In this document: positions 22,650 through 32,786 of the stretch, piece after piece | How the letters are laid out: every line of letters begins with the position of its first letter | Position numbering within the stretch: the first letter of the stretch is position 1 | Origin: Nemertoderma westbladi | Taxonomy: Eukaryota > Xenacoelomorpha > Nemertodermatida > Nemertodermatidae | Reading direction: 5' to 3' | Length of the DNA: 64,000 nt | NCBI GenBank assembly: GCA_032718475.1 | Contig: JAUCBJ010007284.1 | Location: 25,476-89,475 of the forward strand | The notes under the pieces: generated by a model | Database searches by the model: none | What the model was told of the DNA's origin: nothing | What the model saw: only the letters and a program-made list of their open reading frames with translations | Position numbers and translations under genes: made by a program

Positions 22650-22830
22650 GCATTAAAATGGCTTGTTATGTCTGCTAAAATACCCACACAGTACATTGCG
22701 GATAAAATGGCTTGTTATGTCCGCTAAAACACCTTCACGGTACATTGCGGAGAAAATGGCTTGTTATGTCCGCTAAAACACCTACACAGTATATTGCGGA
22801 GAAAAATGACCTGTTATATCCGCAAAAGCT
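22650..22830 (-). repeat. About 51-bp tandem repeats in BEL-2 U3
   Basis: Three and a half units each hold GCGGACATAACAAGCCATTT and a nearby CCGCAATGTAC on the minus strand. BEL-1 has one or two diverged relatives (AACGGACATAAAAGTCATT). The BEL-3 LTR lacks them. Tandem U3 repeats often act as transcription-factor arrays; not shown here. Confidence 0.7.
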
Positions 22831-22849
22831 TTTACAACTTCATTGATCG

Positions 22850-23355
22850 CCCGACCGACCAACTTATACTGGAACGACCCGATATAAACTTGAAAGCATG
22901 AATTCCTTCACGGACTCGTTATCGCCGCACGACCAACCAACTTATACCGAAATGACCCGATATAAACTTCCTTCACGGACTCGTTATCGCCGCACGACCG
23001 ACCAACTTATACCGGAACGACCCGATATAAACTTGAGAGCACAAACTCCTTCTCTCCATGGCGATACAAACTTGAAAGCACGAATTCCTTCACGGACTCG
23101 TTATCGCCGCACGACTGACCAACTTATACCGGAATGACCCGATATAAACTTCCTTCACGGACTCGTTATCACCGCACGACCGACCAACTTATACCGGAAC
23201 GACCCGATATAAACTTGAGACTCTTTCTATAAACTCTTTCACTCCACGGCTTAAATATCACTGCACGATCGGCCAACTTATATTAGAACGACCCGATATA
23301 AACTTGAGAATATAAACTCCTACACGGTTTCATTTATCGCCGCACGACCAGCTTA
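22850..23355 (+). repeat. Tandem array of 65-118 bp units upstream of Gypsy-1 gag
   Basis: About six units share GACCGACCAACTTATACC, GAACGACCCGATATAAACTT and CACGGACTCGTTATCGCCGC. Lengths vary because some units carry an extra GAGAGCACAAACTCC-type block. Each unit has a GATATAAAC motif that resembles a TATA element. The array ends about 20 bp before the gag ATG. A short frame at 22898-23137 is only repeat sequence read through. Confidence 0.85.
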
Positions 23356-24066
23356 TACACTAAAATATTGGAAAATGACTTCCAACATCTTAAAATTTGA
23401 CCCTGCTGATCATTTGACCGACTTATACGATGCGTTTTCGGAATTCATAGCCAACTTCCACTATGAATACATCTCCATTACTAAGGAACCCCCAGAGGCG
23501 GAAGCAGCGACCGATCAACAGCGAGTCAACTGGCATGAACAGAATAAGCGCAAATACTATTTAGGTAAATTTGCGAGCCGTAAATCTACAACGCGACGTT
23601 GAAGATTCAGTCCCCACTGACCGACGAGATACAGTGGCCTTCACGGAAATGATTGATGTCTTGAAGACATGTTACAAACCTACGTGCAACACGACCATTG
23701 CCAACTTTGAGTTTTACTCTCTCAGGCAGACCATCGCCAACTTAGAGTTTTACTCTCTCAGGTAGAATCCCGGAGAATCATTTGATATGTTTGCCAATAG
23801 AGTTAAGCATGAAGCCCAAAGTTGTGATTTTTCCTGCTCGGATAGATGTACAGTGCGCAACATATTAATACGCGACCAGATCGTAGTGGGTACAACACAC
23901 TCCGACATTCAAAATAATGCGCTCAAAGAGCAGTGGGATCTACCAGACCTAATAGCTAATTGAAGGCTATTACAGGCAGCCTCTATAGGAGCAGAACGAA
24001 TTGCTGAAATGCAGGGTCGATCCAAGAATGACAGACCTGAAGCTGATGTTTATCGTATGAATCATC

Positions 24067-26514
24067 TCTGGAAATGGATTGTTTTCGGCTGGAACCCAGT
24101 TCAAGAAGCGAACTGGAAAGCTATGGACTCATAGTGGACCTAGTGGTCACAAGTCCCAGATAGACCATATTCTGTTTCGTAGGAAATACAGGAGCTCTAT
24201 ACAAGACTGTAATGCATTTACACTTCGACCCTTCTCCAGTGATCACCGCCTTATTGTGGCCAAGGTAAGACTTAGTCTGCGTGCTAGCAGAACAACGAAA
24301 TCTGCCTTGCCACGGCATGACTGGTCCTCTCTGTTGCAACAGCCAAGTGTGAGATCCAGCTTCACACTACAGCTGAGCAACAGGTATGAGGCTCTTGCCT
24401 CTGAGGCGGCAGATCACTGTGAGGGCTATACTGCCTTTACAGAAGCAGTTAAGTTAGCAGCTGCAGAAACAGTTCCTGTATACCCTCGAAACAGGAAAAG
24501 GGCCCCCTGGACTGACAACAAAATTCAGAAGTGCCGAAATGACCTTCATAAGGCGCAGAAAGAGTCCCGACTCAAACAGACTACAGCGGCCAAGAATGCA
24601 GTTAAAGCTGCATCTAGGTCCCTGAACAGGCAGTACTCTGTTAATCTACAGGAGCTAATAAACCAACAGGGTGATGCCATCAATGATGCTGACGACAGCA
24701 GGCAATCATCCCAGGCATGGAAATCGATCAATCTGCTTACTGGGCGGAAAAGCCAACCAACCACCAAGGTTAAGGCTGAATCACCAGCCGATCGCCTCAA
24801 TGGTTGGGAAGCCCACTTTGAAAAGCTCCTCAATAATGACAGGGTATTGCCTGATAACTTTATAGAAGTAAAAGTGTCTGAGTCTGTACTCCCAGATATT
24901 CCCATTGGCGATATCTCCTTTGCAGAAGTGAAGGCTGCTGCAAAGAGCATTAAGACCAATCGTGCCAGTGGAGTAGATGGTGTTCCCCCTGAGGTCTTTA
25001 AAATACCTGAGTGTTTAAAGCTCATCTATCCCATCATAGTAGACCTGTACCGTACAACAAGAGTCCCACAAGAAATGAAAACAAATAAGTTGGTGCCAGT
25101 TCCCAAGAAGGGCAACCTAACACTCTATGGTTCTTTTCGGGGAATCTCATTGATCTCGATTGCTGCAAAGCTATACAATAGGATTCTATTAAATCGCATC
25201 AGGGATCCCATTGAGAGACTGCTCCGTGGAAATCAGAATGGGTTCCGTAAAGGTCGTGGGACCATGGAGCCCATTTTGGCACTTAGAAGGATAATTGAAG
25301 AATTATCAAAAAAGAAATGTTATCAAACTGTTCTATTTCTGTCTATTTCTGGCTGTTATCTTTGTTGACTTCTTCAAGGCCTTTGATTCAGTCTCTCGCT
25401 CACGTATGTTCAGCAATCTTTCATTATATGGGATTCCTGATGAAATTATTGCAGCAATCAGATCAGTATACGATGGTTCGACAACATTTGTGTCTACTGT
25501 TGACGGTGACACAGAACCATTTGAAGTGTTATGGGGCGTCCTCCAAGGAGACACACTTGCGCCATTCTTGTTCATTATTGTGGTTGACTATGTTCTACGC
25601 ATGTCCTTAGATCATCATAATAATGATGGGGTGATGATAACTCCACCTACTGGCTCCAGAAGTCGAGGAAATCCTGCCAAGTACCTAACTGATCTAGACT
25701 TTGCTGATGACTTAGGAGTACTCTCAGAATCATTAGAGGGAGCCCAGCGGCTCCTCAGCTCATTAGAACATGCTGCTTCTAGTGTTGGTCTTTTTATTAA
25801 CTCCAGAAAGACCAAAATTCTGACAGTTAACTTTGAAAGTCCTCAGCAAGTCTCTGATCGGATGAGCATAAGCTCAAAGGATGGTACGCTTGAGCATGTG
25901 GACGACTTCTGTTACCTGGGATCATGGATCCGGAAGTCAGGTGAGGACCTTCGAATACGTAAGGGAAAGGCATGGGCAGCCTTGAATAGGCTTTCCAGGA
26001 TTTGGAAGTCACCTAGAATTAATCGGAAACTTAAGGTCCGATTATTTAGAGCAGCAGTAGTTCCAGTACTCCTCTACGGGAGTCCATGCTGGGCTCTAAC
26101 TGCTGAGGACACCAAATCTCTGGATGGCACATTCACAAGAATGCTACGCCGGGTACATTGTGTCAAGTACAATGCACACATCTCCAACCAGATACTATAT
26201 AACATTGGAGGTGTCTCATTGGTTCCCCCAAGCTTGACACTAGAACAAAATCGCCTCCGCTTTGCAGGACATTGCTTTCGCCGTGAGGACCAGCCAGTGC
26301 ATAATCTTGTACTTTGGCAGCCTCATGGAGTAAATAAGCATGGTGGACAGCCCATGACTTTCTTGAGACGCATCTTAAAGGACACTGGCCTTAAAGATGC
26401 GGATGATCTAGCAAATGTCATGGGTGATAGGGAGTTGTGGCGGTGCAATTTTGTTGACAAGCCGGCACAGCATTCTTAAAAATGCAGCTGCAATGCAGCA
26501 TGCCGATCCTAGTA
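24067..26514 (+). mobile_element. LINE-1: 5'-truncated RTE-like LINE
   Basis: It is 2448 bp, flanked by the 12-bp duplication GTATGAATCATC (24055-24066 and 26515-26526). The 5' end starts inside the endonuclease domain, typical of truncation during target-primed reverse transcription. The 3' end is a short TAGTAGTA tract with no poly(A). LINE-2 at 36356-37286 is a shorter, nearly identical copy with the same 3' end. Confidence 0.93.
24079..26479 (+). pseudogene. LINE-1 endonuclease-RT ORF, one frameshift
   Basis: The first part (24079-25368) has the end of an APE-type endonuclease (QIDHILF, then SSDHRLIVAKV), a helical connector and RT blocks (NRASGVDGVPPEVF, VPVPKKGNL, FRGISLIS, NQNGFRKGRGTMEP). 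A frame change in the 25320-25370 overlap leads to the second part (to 26479) with FVDFFKAFDSV, GVLQGDTLAPFLF, the catalytic FADD and a C-terminal domain (RLRFAGHC). The block layout fits the RTE group. The start is missing because the copy is truncated. The frameshift, in a T/C-rich stretch that looks like a small insertion, makes it inactive. Confidence 0.85.
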
Positions 26515-26726
26515 GTATGAATCATCCTGGTCCCTATTCCAAAAAGGCAAAAGCCCAACAGAAGCTCAGTACAACTGGCTCAAGGCCAGCACACAACGAT
26601 ACTCGTTGTATCAATTGTAACTCCCGAAGATGCCCAGGGGACGCTACGTGCTTTGGTCGTAAGCGTCAGTGCTATCTTTGTGGTGTAACAGGCCACCTGA
26701 AAGGCTCGAAGGCCTGTCAATCATAA

Positions 26727-28039
26727 AACACTCAACATGCTGAGGGTAAACTATCTAAACACCAGAAGTTGCATAAGTCCAACACATGCCGCATCCGGGA
26801 TGAACTATCAAACAGCTCTGATACCTCATCCAGTGAATCGGCTCTGTCAGAGGAGGAGGGGTCAGCCATCCCAACAGCGACTCTGAGAATTACCGCCGCC
26901 GTCCCAAAGGAGCCAAATGCCGCTTCATCTCTCACGTTTGCTACACGAGGACCATCCCCCGATCAAGTACTCGTAAAAAGCATACTACCAAATCACGCTA
27001 CTTGGTGGAGATAGTAGTCAAAGAAGCCACAGTACGGGCTATTGCAGATACAGGTGCGGATGTTTCAGTCATGTCTCAGGCAACAGCTGCCAAGTTAGAC
27101 CTACCACTACAAAAGACAAAGCTCTGTCTGAAACTGTATGGCTCTCGCAGGCTTGCTTGTCTTGGTTACTACATCGGGCCAGTAATGTGTGGTAAGTCAG
27201 TTGTACGTTTACATATACATATACGTTTCTACGTGGTTCGTGGGGATGTGGAAACGCTGCTAAGTGGCCCTGCGTCAGAAGCGCTAAGCATACTCACCCT
27301 CAACCATGAATACCATACCGATTCACTCCCATATGCTACAATAAATCGCACTGAAACGACAGACGATACGAATGGTAGTATAGCTCACCTATTCAACAGC
27401 TGTGCCCACCACATGGATATCCGACCATATCCTCATATATTTACTGGCGTTGGCAAACTTCGGAACCATCTAGTAAAACTATACAACGATGAATCCATCC
27501 CTCCAATAGCATCCCCTATGCGTCCAGTCCCATTCCACCTTCGCTCCTGTCGTCAGCAAGAACTCAAGGCAATGGAACATGCAGGAATAATTGAAAAGCA
27601 TGAAGGGCCCGCACCATGGGTGTCCAATGTTGTCCTTGCCCCCAAGGACAATGGTAGTGTGCGAGTCACTATTGATATGAGAAATGCCAACAAGGCCATT
27701 AAAGATACCAAGGTACCTATCCCCAGGCCCGAAGATATTCTGACACAAGTCGGCGGCTCAACAGTTTTCAGCAAGTTGGACTTCAAATCTGCATTCCATC
27801 AGCTAGAACTCGCTCCGGAAAGTCGACAAATCATGGTATTTAGTGATGGTGATCAATTATGGCACTACAAACGCCTAACAATGGGCACCAAACCTGCTTC
27901 AGGGGAGTTAAATCGGGCTCTACAGCCCTTGTTTGCGTCTGTACCCGGAGCTTATGTCATTCATGATGACCTTATTGTGGCCACATTGACAGTCTCCGAT
28001 CATGCAGTTGCCCTGGAACAAACACTTCGGAGTTCTTAA
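26727..28039 (+). pseudogene. pol: Gypsy-1 protease and truncated RT
   Basis: After an acidic linker (26769-27001, SSDTSSSESALSEEE), the frame from 27002 holds a retropepsin with active site DTGADVSV. A Ty3/Gypsy RT follows: WVSNVVLAPK, VRVTIDMRNANKAI, FSKLDFKSAFHQLEL, and a catalytic box HDDLIV in place of YIDD. The HDD form is seen in a Gypsy group common in invertebrates. The frame stops at QTLRSS in the RT thumb and the rest of pol is gone. The protease-RT frame has no internal stop, so decay came mainly by truncation. Confidence 0.83.
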
Positions 28040-28600
28040 ATTGCTGAAAGGCTTTCTGGAAAAGTTCCAAATGAAGCATAATCGTCATTTTTAAAATCTA
28101 AATATTGTACAGGTTCATTGTCAATAACATGGAAAGGTCCACATATCTTAAATAATACAGAAGAGTGATCACTGGTGGAGAAACCATCCATCAACAGTAA
28201 CATCGCTTAAACAAAGATGATCATTTGTAAAAACTAAATCAAGTACTGTATGTATGCAATGAACACGGTGAAAAAAAGTATTATATATAATTGTGTCAGG
28301 AAAAGTCCCGAAACAAACTGTAGGATATGAAACACAAGATAGATCTGAGATACATTCACAAAATAAATTAACGTAATCAGAGGTACTGTACTCTTATTCT
28401 GTAGGCACAAATTAATCGGGTTGGTGCATCACCAAGAATGTCCACAGCAATAATTACACAAATATCAAACTTTTTATCAAGACAAATTCTTAGAACACTT
28501 TAAACCTATAGATTTATCAATAATTAGTGCAACACCACCACCGGTAGATTCACGGTTTTTTCTACTGTAAAAAGGTGAAATCTATTTTGGTCTACTACCA
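28040..28600 (-). pseudogene. LINE endonuclease fragment, heavily decayed
   Basis: Read on the minus strand, scattered frames give STGGGVALIIDKSI (near 28580-28540), then LDLVFTND (near 28220) and STSDHSSVLFKICGPF (near 28185-28140). Their order and spacing match the end of an APE-type endonuclease of L2/CR1/Jockey LINEs, including the SDH motif. Many stops and frame changes separate them. It may belong to the L2-like remnants at 33-34 kb. Confidence 0.5.
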
Positions 28601-28626
28601 TAGTGGCGTATCTAGAAATTTGTCAA

Positions 28627-28745
28627 AGGTGGGGTGGGGGGGGGGGGGGGGGGAATTTACAAAGTCGCGCCCCATAAAATAAATTATGGTGTTCATCAGC
28701 ACAGCACCCCCGCCCGACATCCACCCCCCCCCCCCCTCCCCCTCA
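28627..28745. repeat. Facing G-run and C-run
   Basis: A run of about 20 G at 28633-28653 faces C-runs with short interruptions at 28723-28743, about 70 bp away. The pair could fold into a hairpin, and the G tract could form a quadruplex. The preceding GGCGTATCTAGAAATTTGTCAAAGG tract looks like repeat-element debris. Confidence 0.6.
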
Positions 28746-30009
28746 ATTCCTTTAATTTGTGTTGTGTTAGTATTGCAAATTTTATATTCTTAATAAAGCT
28801 AACAATTAATGTAAGAATTTAATAAAGGCACTTAATTTTACAACACTACAATTGATCACTAAATTTAAAATTAATTAATTTTTCACCAAATTAAATCAAT
28901 TCGTTACAGAGGTGAGGTAGTTTTTTATAACTAAAACAATATGTAAATAGCTAAATATCTCTTTGTCTAGGCTTAATAACTTTGGAACTACCGGTACGTC
29001 ATAGATTTTGATGACCGCTATTTTAACCTGTATGTCGGCCTGTTTTTAACACTTGTACTGTAGTCTGCTGTCAATTGTCTAGCAATTCTACAAATTTATC
29101 GAAATTTAGAGTCGGCTGTCTCTCCTGCTGCCCCAAGACCCCCGAACGTGTAAAATTTAATAAAGTAAACAGCATAAATTGATTTAAATAAATAAATAAA
29201 GTAGCACCTAGCACCTAGCACCGTATTTTATGCTGGCTAGAGTACCTAAGGTAAAATATAGGTCGTTTTATTTTTAAGTTTATACGTTATCTGGCCGATT
29301 TAGTAGTAACTTTCCACTGACACAGGTATGTCCATACTGCCCGACAGTAACTGCCTACAGCCCTGCAGAATACAGAAATCGTAGGTATACTGAAACAATC
29401 GCACTGGTATCAGATGCTGAAACAATTATCGCATTCTGTATTGTGGTCATCTGGCCTATGCACGCCGTACGGGTAAAGAACAGAATGGTTGACTTTCTTC
29501 ATATTATAGAACGAAATATTATACCAAAATAAATCTCATTAAATTGGACGCAACTAATTAGTGAATTATTTTGAATTTAGTCAGTAAAGTTCCATACGAT
29601 TGATTGTAACACCGAAAATTAGCGTATATAGTATAGTACAGTAGTAGACTTAGACTACACCAAAATAATTAAATACTTGTGATTGATTGGTTGTATTTAT
29701 TAGTTGCACAAACACTGGCACAATTGTTCGCTAATTTACAGCGGTAGAAATTATAATATAGTTCATATTTTATTAAGTCACACTCAACGTCATAGTGTAA
29801 TAATTGTACTAAATAGATTCATTCAATATTTCATATTTATGAAGTTTTCTTAATTATTACTGGATAGTCCAGTTCTGATGAAGATAGAGTAATGATCAGG
29901 ACGTTTCATTGAATGTAAATTATAATATTTAATCGAAGTGTCTGCACACTGTAATGTGCTACTTTACTCCGCACACAGAAGTGTGTGAATCGGTTCTGAT
30001 CTTCGTATC
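28746..30009. other. AT-rich gene-free interval
   Basis: No coding frame, RNA gene or element with recognisable ends is visible here. The only structures are short AT runs, a small triplication of AGCACCT near 29210 and a single TACCGGTA near 28990. Confidence 0.6.
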
Positions 30010-30015
30010 TTTATT
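30010..30015 (-). terminator. Candidate poly(A) signal of the TMEM151-like gene
   Basis: AATAAA on the minus strand (TTTATT on plus) lies 18 bases past the stop codon at 30034-30036. A second AATAAA overlaps the stop codon itself. If used, the 3' UTR is very short. Confidence 0.4.
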
Positions 30016-30033
30016 AGTTGCAGTTCCATCGGT

Positions 30034-32280
30034 TTATTTCGTGGTTTTAACTTCCCCATCTGCAAATTGTACATTGTATTCACCCTTCCCACAATCATCA
30101 TTAGGATTTTCCCTGAATTCCAACTCCAAATCTGCGTTGTATCCTCCTGCAAATTCTAAGACTTGATGAATAGGTTGCCTCAAATAAATCTTTTTACTCA
30201 CTACGTAATGGGTCTTCTCCGTCTGAGATCTGAAGAACCATCTATAGGGCCAGGTTAATGCGAGGAATGTAGCCACCCAGTACCAAAACCGGGACATCCA
30301 CCATGGGACATCTCCTTTAGGATGTTTGGTCACCGCTATTCTCTTCTCAAACCCAGGAATATAACACTCCCTCCACACATTCATGTAAACATCCTTCCCT
30401 TCATTCTTTTCTCTAAACGCTTCGAATCTCGCATCTATATCATATTGTGTTTCCTCATCACCTGCGACCACCAACTTTTCCATGCCTATTAAAGTAACGC
30501 CGTCACTTTTAACGCCTTCAACCTCGTTAGCCGATATATCTATCCAGAAACTGAAACTGTAAATACTGCGGTCGGTGTGAGTGACTACAAGCTCCTGGTA
30601 GGTTTCGTAACGGGTTTGCATGTTACCTTGGCTGTCGGTGTAAGTAATTACTCGTGTTCTTGTTTCGTAGTGGTAGCACTCGGCCTTGAACACGAGCAAG
30701 GGTTGTTGTTTCCGCAGCGTGGTTATTACTTGAGCGACGGATCTTGGACTCCCGATGTTGCTTAAGTACTTATTCTCGCGCGAGTTGTACGATTCGCACA
30801 GCATCCAGAGGTAAGCTAACGGGGCGACGCAAAGCGAGGTTATTACCATGACCTCGAGAGACTCGCTTCTCTCTGAGCATCTGTACTGCCTGCAGACTGG
30901 CCACCAAGGCAGCCAAAACCAGAACGAAGTGAAAAAAAACAATGAAAATAGGCGACAGAATCCAAGGTTTTTTAGTTTAGATGGCAAACAGTACATACAA
31001 ACGAAACATGGAATGAAAACTTGAAATCCGATAACTAAACTCATAGTTACGAAATAGAGCCAGTCGGGTTCTTCAAAGCCAAATATGTAACCATCATCAT
31101 CATCGTCATCCGAGTCTGTAGTTGTTGTAGTTGTTCGTTGGGTTGTCGTTGTGGTTGTAATTTGAATTCTTTCACAAGTTCCATTAGGTCTCCATTCACC
31201 ATTGATACAAATTGTAAAGTAATACAGGGGTTCGTATTTTTTTGGACACCAAATGGTCGCAATTGATCCCTCAGATCTCGTGAAGTAATAAATTCCAACG
31301 CTGTTAGTTGGTTCGGGGCATGTTTCTGTTTCCACTGATTCGCAAGTTTCTCCCGTGTAACCTGGCTGGCAGCGACATAATATTTCACCTGTATTTTTTG
31401 AAATACAATTTCCTCCATTTTTACAAATGTTTTCAGTGCATGTTGCGTTGTTAATTCCTACACAATTCAAGGAAATAGATTTATTGGTGGCCCATTTCCC
31501 TCCGGTGTGCACATTCCAATCCCCGTCTATATGTTCCACGGTCATAGCAGATGAGATAATGTACATCCAATAGGAGTTGTATGGTCTGTCGTAAGTGTCT
31601 GCTAGTCGCCATTGAGGTCCGTATGCGCCCCATGTCGATAGTAAGTACATTGGTTTCGTAGGATTGTTTGAACCGTAAACCTGTTTAGCGTTCATAAAAG
31701 CACCCTTTACTGGTTCGAAGACATCATCTTTATCAACAATGACTATTTCTGGCCCATTGTAATTGGTTCTTGTAATGGTGACGCCAAAGGTGAATCTTTT
31801 TGAAGCGCATCTAGCGAATAGGATATCGTCATCTAAGCAGAATGGTCCGTAAGAATAACTATCTGGTGCGTAAAAGTTGATGTTTTGTTGGTAGTTATAC
31901 GCAAGCCATTTTCTGATAATCTGGTAGTAAACACGATAACGGTAGGGTGTCCAAGTGTCTATGGAGAAATATTTTGTTGTGGCACCAACGCCGGCGTAAT
32001 AGTATTTGTCTCGGTATCTTTCGGCGACTGTTATCCAGCCCACTGAGTGGTTGTATGTGAGGTAAATATTCTGAAGATCTTCTGCTTTGAATACCGGGAA
32101 GTCATCAACCGTATAGTTCTGTAGTCTGTATGCTCCGCCGACTTGTATCTCTCCCACAGTTGCCGGATTGAGGTTTAAGTGTATTCTGTGGCATATGTCC
32201 TCCGGTATACGTCCCAGAGTTATGAGACATTTCGCCGCAATAATCACGAACACTGCTAACAGAAATCTCACATTAGACAT
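30034..32280 (-). CDS. Single-exon receptor-like protein with TMEM151-like domain
   Basis: The 748-residue product starts with a signal peptide (about 1-23). The ectodomain has two divergent units of an unassigned fold (FPVFKAEDLQNIYLTYN, then PMYLLSTWGAYGPQW), an EGF-like domain (about 280-313, CKNGGNC and CRCQPGYTGETC), a sushi-like Cys segment (about 317-362) and a Thr-rich, Asp-rich stalk (about 367-395). Three hydrophobic spans follow at about 405-428, 437-461 and 475-497. The C-terminal part carries CYHYETRTR, a VVTHTD block and a Trp-rich membrane span (WWMSRFWYWVATFLALTWP, about 660-684), the arrangement seen in TMEM151 proteins. It is intact and uninterrupted. The ATG has a favourable AAAATG context. 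It looks like a host gene, not a transposon product. Function unknown; a cell-surface role is inferred. Confidence 0.85.
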   Translation of the reverse strand: MSNVRFLLAVFVIIAAKCLITLGRIPEDICHRIHLNLNPATVGEIQVGGAYRLQNYTVDDFPVFKAEDLQNIYLTYNHSVGWITVAERYRDKYYYAGVGATTKYFSIDTWTPYRYRVYYQIIRKWLAYNYQQNINFYAPDSYSYGPFCLDDDILFARCASKRFTFGVTITRTNYNGPEIVIVDKDDVFEPVKGAFMNAKQVYGSNNPTKPMYLLSTWGAYGPQWRLADTYDRPYNSYWMYIISSAMTVEHIDGDWNVHTGGKWATNKSISLNCVGINNATCTENICKNGGNCISKNTGEILCRCQPGYTGETCESVETETCPEPTNSVGIYYFTRSEGSIATIWCPKKYEPLYYFTICINGEWRPNGTCERIQITTTTTTQRTTTTTTDSDDDDDDGYIFGFEEPDWLYFVTMSLVIGFQVFIPCFVCMYCLPSKLKNLGFCRLFSLFFFTSFWFWLPWWPVCRQYRCSERSESLEVMVITSLCVAPLAYLWMLCESYNSRENKYLSNIGSPRSVAQVITTLRKQQPLLVFKAECYHYETRTRVITYTDSQGNMQTRYETYQELVVTHTDRSIYSFSFWIDISANEVEGVKSDGVTLIGMEKLVVAGDEETQYDIDARFEAFREKNEGKDVYMNVWRECYIPGFEKRIAVTKHPKGDVPWWMSRFWYWVATFLALTWPYRWFFRSQTEKTHYVVSKKIYLRQPIHQVLEFAGGYNADLELEFRENPNDDCGKGEYNVQFADGEVKTTK

Positions 32281-32786
32281 TTTATATGGATTTGTTAAAA
32301 ATTATAATAATATAAATATTAGTTATTGTGAGAAAATATGAATTATTACGTTATAAATATAAAATAAATTGGTTTTCAGATAAGCTATTGGGAAACAATT
32401 AAATGTTACTATCACACATGAATGTGAAATATTCCTGTGACTTTCACATGTTCATATTTGTTAAGACAAAGTTCGGCATGTTTATCTATATTAATTAGTA
32501 TTATTAACATACTTGTGTGTAAGAAGTATGACTTTACAGTATGCTGAGTGGTTGAATGTACACGGAACGTAGTGAGTCAACAGTTAAATAAAGATCCGAT
32601 GATAAGACAACTAACACTGTAAAGTACTTTGCTTCAAGTTTGAATGTTATGTAGAATTATTACAGAAAAGTAACATATCAAACGTTGACTTATGGAAAAC
32701 TGCAGGGCCTCCGACTACCACGCATGCACATCAAGTTCGATCTTGCTATAGTTACAATTCGACTTAATATATATATTTTTTTCTAG
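32281..32786. promoter_or_regulatory. Upstream region of the TMEM151-like gene
   Basis: About 500 bp separates the receptor ATG from the SMC1-type exon on the other strand. It is AT-rich, with a TATATTATTATAA-type tract about 25-40 bp before the ATG on the minus strand. No other feature is visible. Promoter role is by position only. Confidence 0.3.

Larger units (their letters stand above)
11974..22835 (-). mobile_element. BEL-2: rearranged BEL/Pao copy
   Basis: Read on the minus strand it has a 5' LTR (22835-21576), a leader (21575-19703), gag from 19702, a gag-protease segment repeated three times (17200-12903), a protease with stop codons, and a pol fragment that lacks reverse transcriptase. 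It ends at 11974 where the BEL-1 LTR begins. The integrase, spacer, ORF3 and 3' LTR are missing from this side. It is non-autonomous in several independent ways. Confidence 0.88.
21576..22835 (-). repeat. BEL-2 5' LTR
   Basis: On the minus strand it runs from TGTAAAAGC (22835) to GCGCGAACA (21576), 1260 bp. It shares the CCAAT box, the TATA-like tract and the 3' third with the BEL-1 and BEL-3 LTRs. It differs by a tandem array near its 5' end. No matching 3' LTR of this copy remains in the window. Confidence 0.85.
23375..26726 (+). pseudogene. gag: Gypsy-1 gag, frameshifted and split by a LINE
   Basis: The ATG at 23375 (MTSNILKFDPADHL) starts a Ty3/Gypsy-type Gag. A one-base frameshift near 23575 moves it to the AVNLQRDVEDSVPTD frame. 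A 12-residue tandem duplication (TIANFEFYSLR, TIANLEFYSLR) ends in TAG at 23763-23765, and a further stop follows near 23960. The frame then reads to VYRMNH, where LINE-1 is inserted. After the LINE it resumes at NHPGPYSKK and ends with a zinc-knuckle region, CINCNSRRC and CYLCGVTGHLKGSKAC, stopping at 26726. The MNH codons on both sides are the target duplication, which proves the two halves were once contiguous. Confidence 0.82.
22836..28039 (+). mobile_element. Gypsy-1: decayed Ty3/Gypsy element
   Basis: A tandem-repeat upstream region, a broken gag, a protease and the start of an RT are arranged on the plus strand. LINE-1 (24067-26514) splits gag. The RT ends abruptly after the catalytic block, near 28036; RNase H, integrase and 3' LTR are absent. 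No LTR pair could be found. Confidence 0.8.

Noticed and set aside
22898-23137. 79-codon frame in the tandem array
   Set aside because: It is repeat sequence read through; the peptide repeats with the DNA units and stops at the array.
22850-23355. CRISPR-like array
   Set aside because: Units vary in length, have no distinct spacers, and the context is an animal retroelement.
28634-28822. 62-codon frame with a poly-Gly start
   Set aside because: It is low-complexity translation of G and C homopolymers.
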